DNA of 7,063 bases from an uncultured Corynebacterium sp. (GTDB taxonomy: Bacteria; Actinomycetota; Actinomycetes; Mycobacteriales; Mycobacteriaceae): positions 1-7,063 of the forward strand of contig CALZCR010000082.1 in NCBI GenBank assembly GCA_945631445.1, written 5' to 3'. Within the stretch, counting starts at the first letter, position 1. The number at the start of each line of letters is the position of its first letter. A model generated the notes under the pieces. That model searched no databases, was not told where the DNA came from, and saw only the letters and a program-made list of their open reading frames with translations. Positions 5,545 through 7,063 of this stretch are shown piece after piece. A program made the position numbers and the translations under genes.

Positions 5545-6996
5545 TTACGTGCCGCAGTAGGTGATGAACGGGCCGAAGGTCTCCGGCGCGGGGCCGACCA
5601 GCTCCAGCAGCTGTGAGGAAGGGTTGAACGGGTCGGTCACCGCCGCCAACAGCCGCTGATAGGCGGCGAGGTCGCCGCGCTCCGCCTGGCGCAGGGCGTC
5701 GTCGACCAAGTGGTTGCGCGGAATGTAGACCGGATGCAGCCGAGCCAACGCCGCCGCGTCGGGCGAGGTCTCCCGCCACGAGGCCAGGAAAGACTCGACC
5801 GCCCTATGGTGTTCCGGGGTGACCGACGACAGCACCATACGATCGTCGCCTTCGGCCGCGGGGATCAGCCCCCGGTGAAAGCTCGTGAGGTCCGGAGCGG
5901 TCGCCTGTACCAGCGACAGGTACGCCTCCACCAGCGGTGAATCCGCCGCCACGTCCAGCGCCTTCCCGATGGAGGCGTGCCGGGCGGAGGTGTAGATCCC
6001 AGGGAAGGCGTCGATGGCCTCCTGCGCCCACTCCAACGCCACATTCGGGTCGTCGTCGAACAGCGGCAGCATCGACTCCGCCAGGCGGGCCAGGTTCCAC
6101 CCCAGGATCGTCGGCTGCCGGCCGAAGGCGTAGCGCGCGCCCTGGTCGATGGAGGAAAACACCGCGTCCGGGTCATACCGGTCGGTGAAGGCGCACGGCC
6201 CGTAGTCGATGGTCTCGCCCGTGAGCGTGGTGTTGTCCGTGTTCATCACCCCGTGCACGAAGCCCAGGCGCAGCCACTGCGCCACCGTGGCCGACTGCGC
6301 GTGGGCGACGGCGGTGAACAGCTCCCGGTGCGGGTGTTCCGCCTGCGCGATTTCCGGGTAGTGCCGGCCGATCACGTAATCGGCCAGCCGCCCGGTCAAG
6401 CCGCCTTCCCCGTCCAGCAGGCGGGTGTACTGCATCGTGCCCACCCGGTTGTGCCCCCGCGCCACCCGCACCAACAGCGCGCCGGGTTCGGGGCCGCCGG
6501 CACGCGGGATGGATCGGCCGGTGGCGACCACCGCCAGTGAACGGGTGGTGGGCACTCCCAACGCCGCCATCGCCTCCGACATGAGGTATTCCCGCAGCAT
6601 CGGCCCCACGGCCCCGCGCCCGTCACCGCCCCGGGAGAAGGGGGTCGGCCCGGAACCTTTGAGGTGCAGGTCCCGCAGGGAGCCGTCGACGGCGGAGATT
6701 TCCCCGAGCAGCAGGGCGCGGCCGTCGCCGAGCCTGGGGGAGAGCTGCCCGAACTGGTGCCCGGCGTAGCCCATCGCCACCGGGCGCGCCTGATCCGGTA
6801 AGGCACGGCCGATGAGGAACTGCACGCCCTCGGCGGAGCGCAACCACTCGGGGTCCATCCCCAGTTCCCGGGCCACAGGTTCGTTAAGGACCAACAACTG
6901 CGGGTCCGGTTGTTCTTCGGCGGACCAGTCGACCGTCAATTCCGGCAGGGCGTCGGCGTAGTCGTGGTGCAGGGTCAGGGAGGTGAGAGGGGACAT
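5545..6996 (-). CDS. selO: SelO family protein adenylyltransferase (YdiU-like pseudokinase fold)
   Basis: 483-residue member of the SelO/YdiU family, proteins with a kinase-like fold that bind ATP inverted and transfer AMP to protein Ser/Thr/Tyr. They are linked to redox homeostasis in E. coli. Visible motifs: YAGHQFG (77-83), LGDGRALLLGE (89-99), and DLHLKGSGPTPFSRGGDGRG (109-128), with Lys113 as the nucleotide-contacting lysine. SEAMAALGVPTTRSL follows, with Glu141. MNTDN at 251-255 and IDYGPCAF at 263-270 give Asp254 as probable base and Asn255/Asp264 as metal ligands. The product ends Thr-Tyr-Cys-Gly-Thr. Cys268 and the antepenultimate Cys481 match the pair that forms a regulatory disulfide in E. 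coli SelO. Cysteine stands where eukaryotic members use selenocysteine. The start lacks a Shine-Dalgarno but has a TANNNT box 6 bases upstream. It is convergent with the VOC gene. Confidence 0.94.
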   Translation of the reverse strand: MSPLTSLTLHHDYADALPELTVDWSAEEQPDPQLLVLNEPVARELGMDPEWLRSAEGVQFLIGRALPDQARPVAMGYAGHQFGQLSPRLGDGRALLLGEISAVDGSLRDLHLKGSGPTPFSRGGDGRGAVGPMLREYLMSEAMAALGVPTTRSLAVVATGRSIPRAGGPEPGALLVRVARGHNRVGTMQYTRLLDGEGGLTGRLADYVIGRHYPEIAQAEHPHRELFTAVAHAQSATVAQWLRLGFVHGVMNTDNTTLTGETIDYGPCAFTDRYDPDAVFSSIDQGARYAFGRQPTILGWNLARLAESMLPLFDDDPNVALEWAQEAIDAFPGIYTSARHASIGKALDVAADSPLVEAYLSLVQATAPDLTSFHRGLIPAAEGDDRMVLSSVTPEHHRAVESFLASWRETSPDAAALARLHPVYIPRNHLVDDALRQAERGDLAAYQRLLAAVTDPFNPSSQLLELVGPAPETFGPFITYCGT

Positions 6997-7002
6997 GCCC
7001 CG

Positions 7003-7008
7003 AGGGTA
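7003..7008 (-). promoter_or_regulatory. Candidate -10 box of a leaderless selO transcript
   Basis: TACCCT on the minus strand ends 6 bases before the ATG at 6996. Together with the lack of any purine-rich Shine-Dalgarno upstream of this ATG, it suggests transcription starts at or beside the start codon. No clear -35 is seen. Confidence 0.4.
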
Positions 7009-7012
7009 ACCG

Positions 7013-7028
7013 TGTGGCCTCGTTCACC
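7013..7028. promoter_or_regulatory. CRP/GlxR-like palindromic site between selO and the next gene
   Basis: TGTGG-CCTCGT-TCACC matches TGTGA-N6-TCACA at 8 of 10 positions and keeps the full GTG-N8-CAC core. It lies in the 57-base gap between two divergent starts and would overlap the -35 region of both. The regulator assignment is inference from the pattern. Confidence 0.35.
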
Positions 7029-7039
7029 GATAGGGGCCG

Positions 7040-7045
7040 TACACT
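7040..7045 (+). promoter_or_regulatory. Candidate -10 box for the right-edge gene
   Basis: TACACT fits TANNNT and ends 8 bases before the ATG at 7054. The bases between them hold no Shine-Dalgarno, so a leaderless start is likely if the gene is real. Confidence 0.4.
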
Positions 7046-7053
7046 ATTTAGCC

Positions 7054-7063
7054 ATGACGACAC
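7054..7063 (+). CDS. Start of a divergent gene, cut by the right edge
   Basis: Only ATG ACG ACA and one further base are visible (Met-Thr-Thr), so nothing can be said about the product. The call rests on the promoter-like TACACT just upstream and on the arrangement: the sequence upstream of selO is AT-richer here and a start codon sits at leaderless distance from the -10. Confidence 0.4.

Overview
The window is GC-rich chromosomal DNA from an actinobacterium, most probably a Corynebacterium. Three things point there: a mycothione reductase (mycothiol is the actinobacterial low-molecular-weight thiol), a malate:quinone oxidoreductase, and the order mtr - alpha/beta hydrolase - mqo, which from memory matches the C. 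glutamicum cg2194-cg2193-cg2192 neighbourhood. Species cannot be fixed from the sequence alone. I see no insertion sequence, CRISPR array, tRNA or rRNA, and no gene-free stretch longer than about 255 bases.

Layout. Positions 1-160 (minus) hold the 5' part of an unrecognised protein that runs off the window. A strong rho-independent terminator (165-197) separates it from mtr (238-1641, minus, GTG start). Upstream of mtr, on the same strand and 83 bases away, is an alpha/beta hydrolase (1725-2771, minus). A 254-base divergent intergenic region (2772-3025) carries the control sites for the hydrolase and for mqo (3026-4525, plus, GTG start). Downstream of mqo is a hairpin. It is followed by a two-domain VOC/PhnB-like gene (4568-5513, plus) that is broken by a single +1 frameshift in a G-run. 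Convergent to it, with only 31 bases between the stop codons, is selO (5545-6996, minus). At the right edge a divergent gene begins (ATG at 7054, plus); only three codons are visible.

Functional picture. This is mostly housekeeping metabolism: electron entry from malate to the quinone pool (Mqo), recycling of oxidised mycothiol (Mtr), and a pseudokinase-fold protein AMPylase tied to redox homeostasis (SelO). The hydrolase and the VOC protein have no assignable substrate. I found no clear undescribed multi-gene system. The points most worth checking are the VOC frameshift and its missing start, an inverted repeat over the mqo -35 region, two CRP/GlxR-like sites in the two divergent intergenic regions, and three starts that look leaderless.
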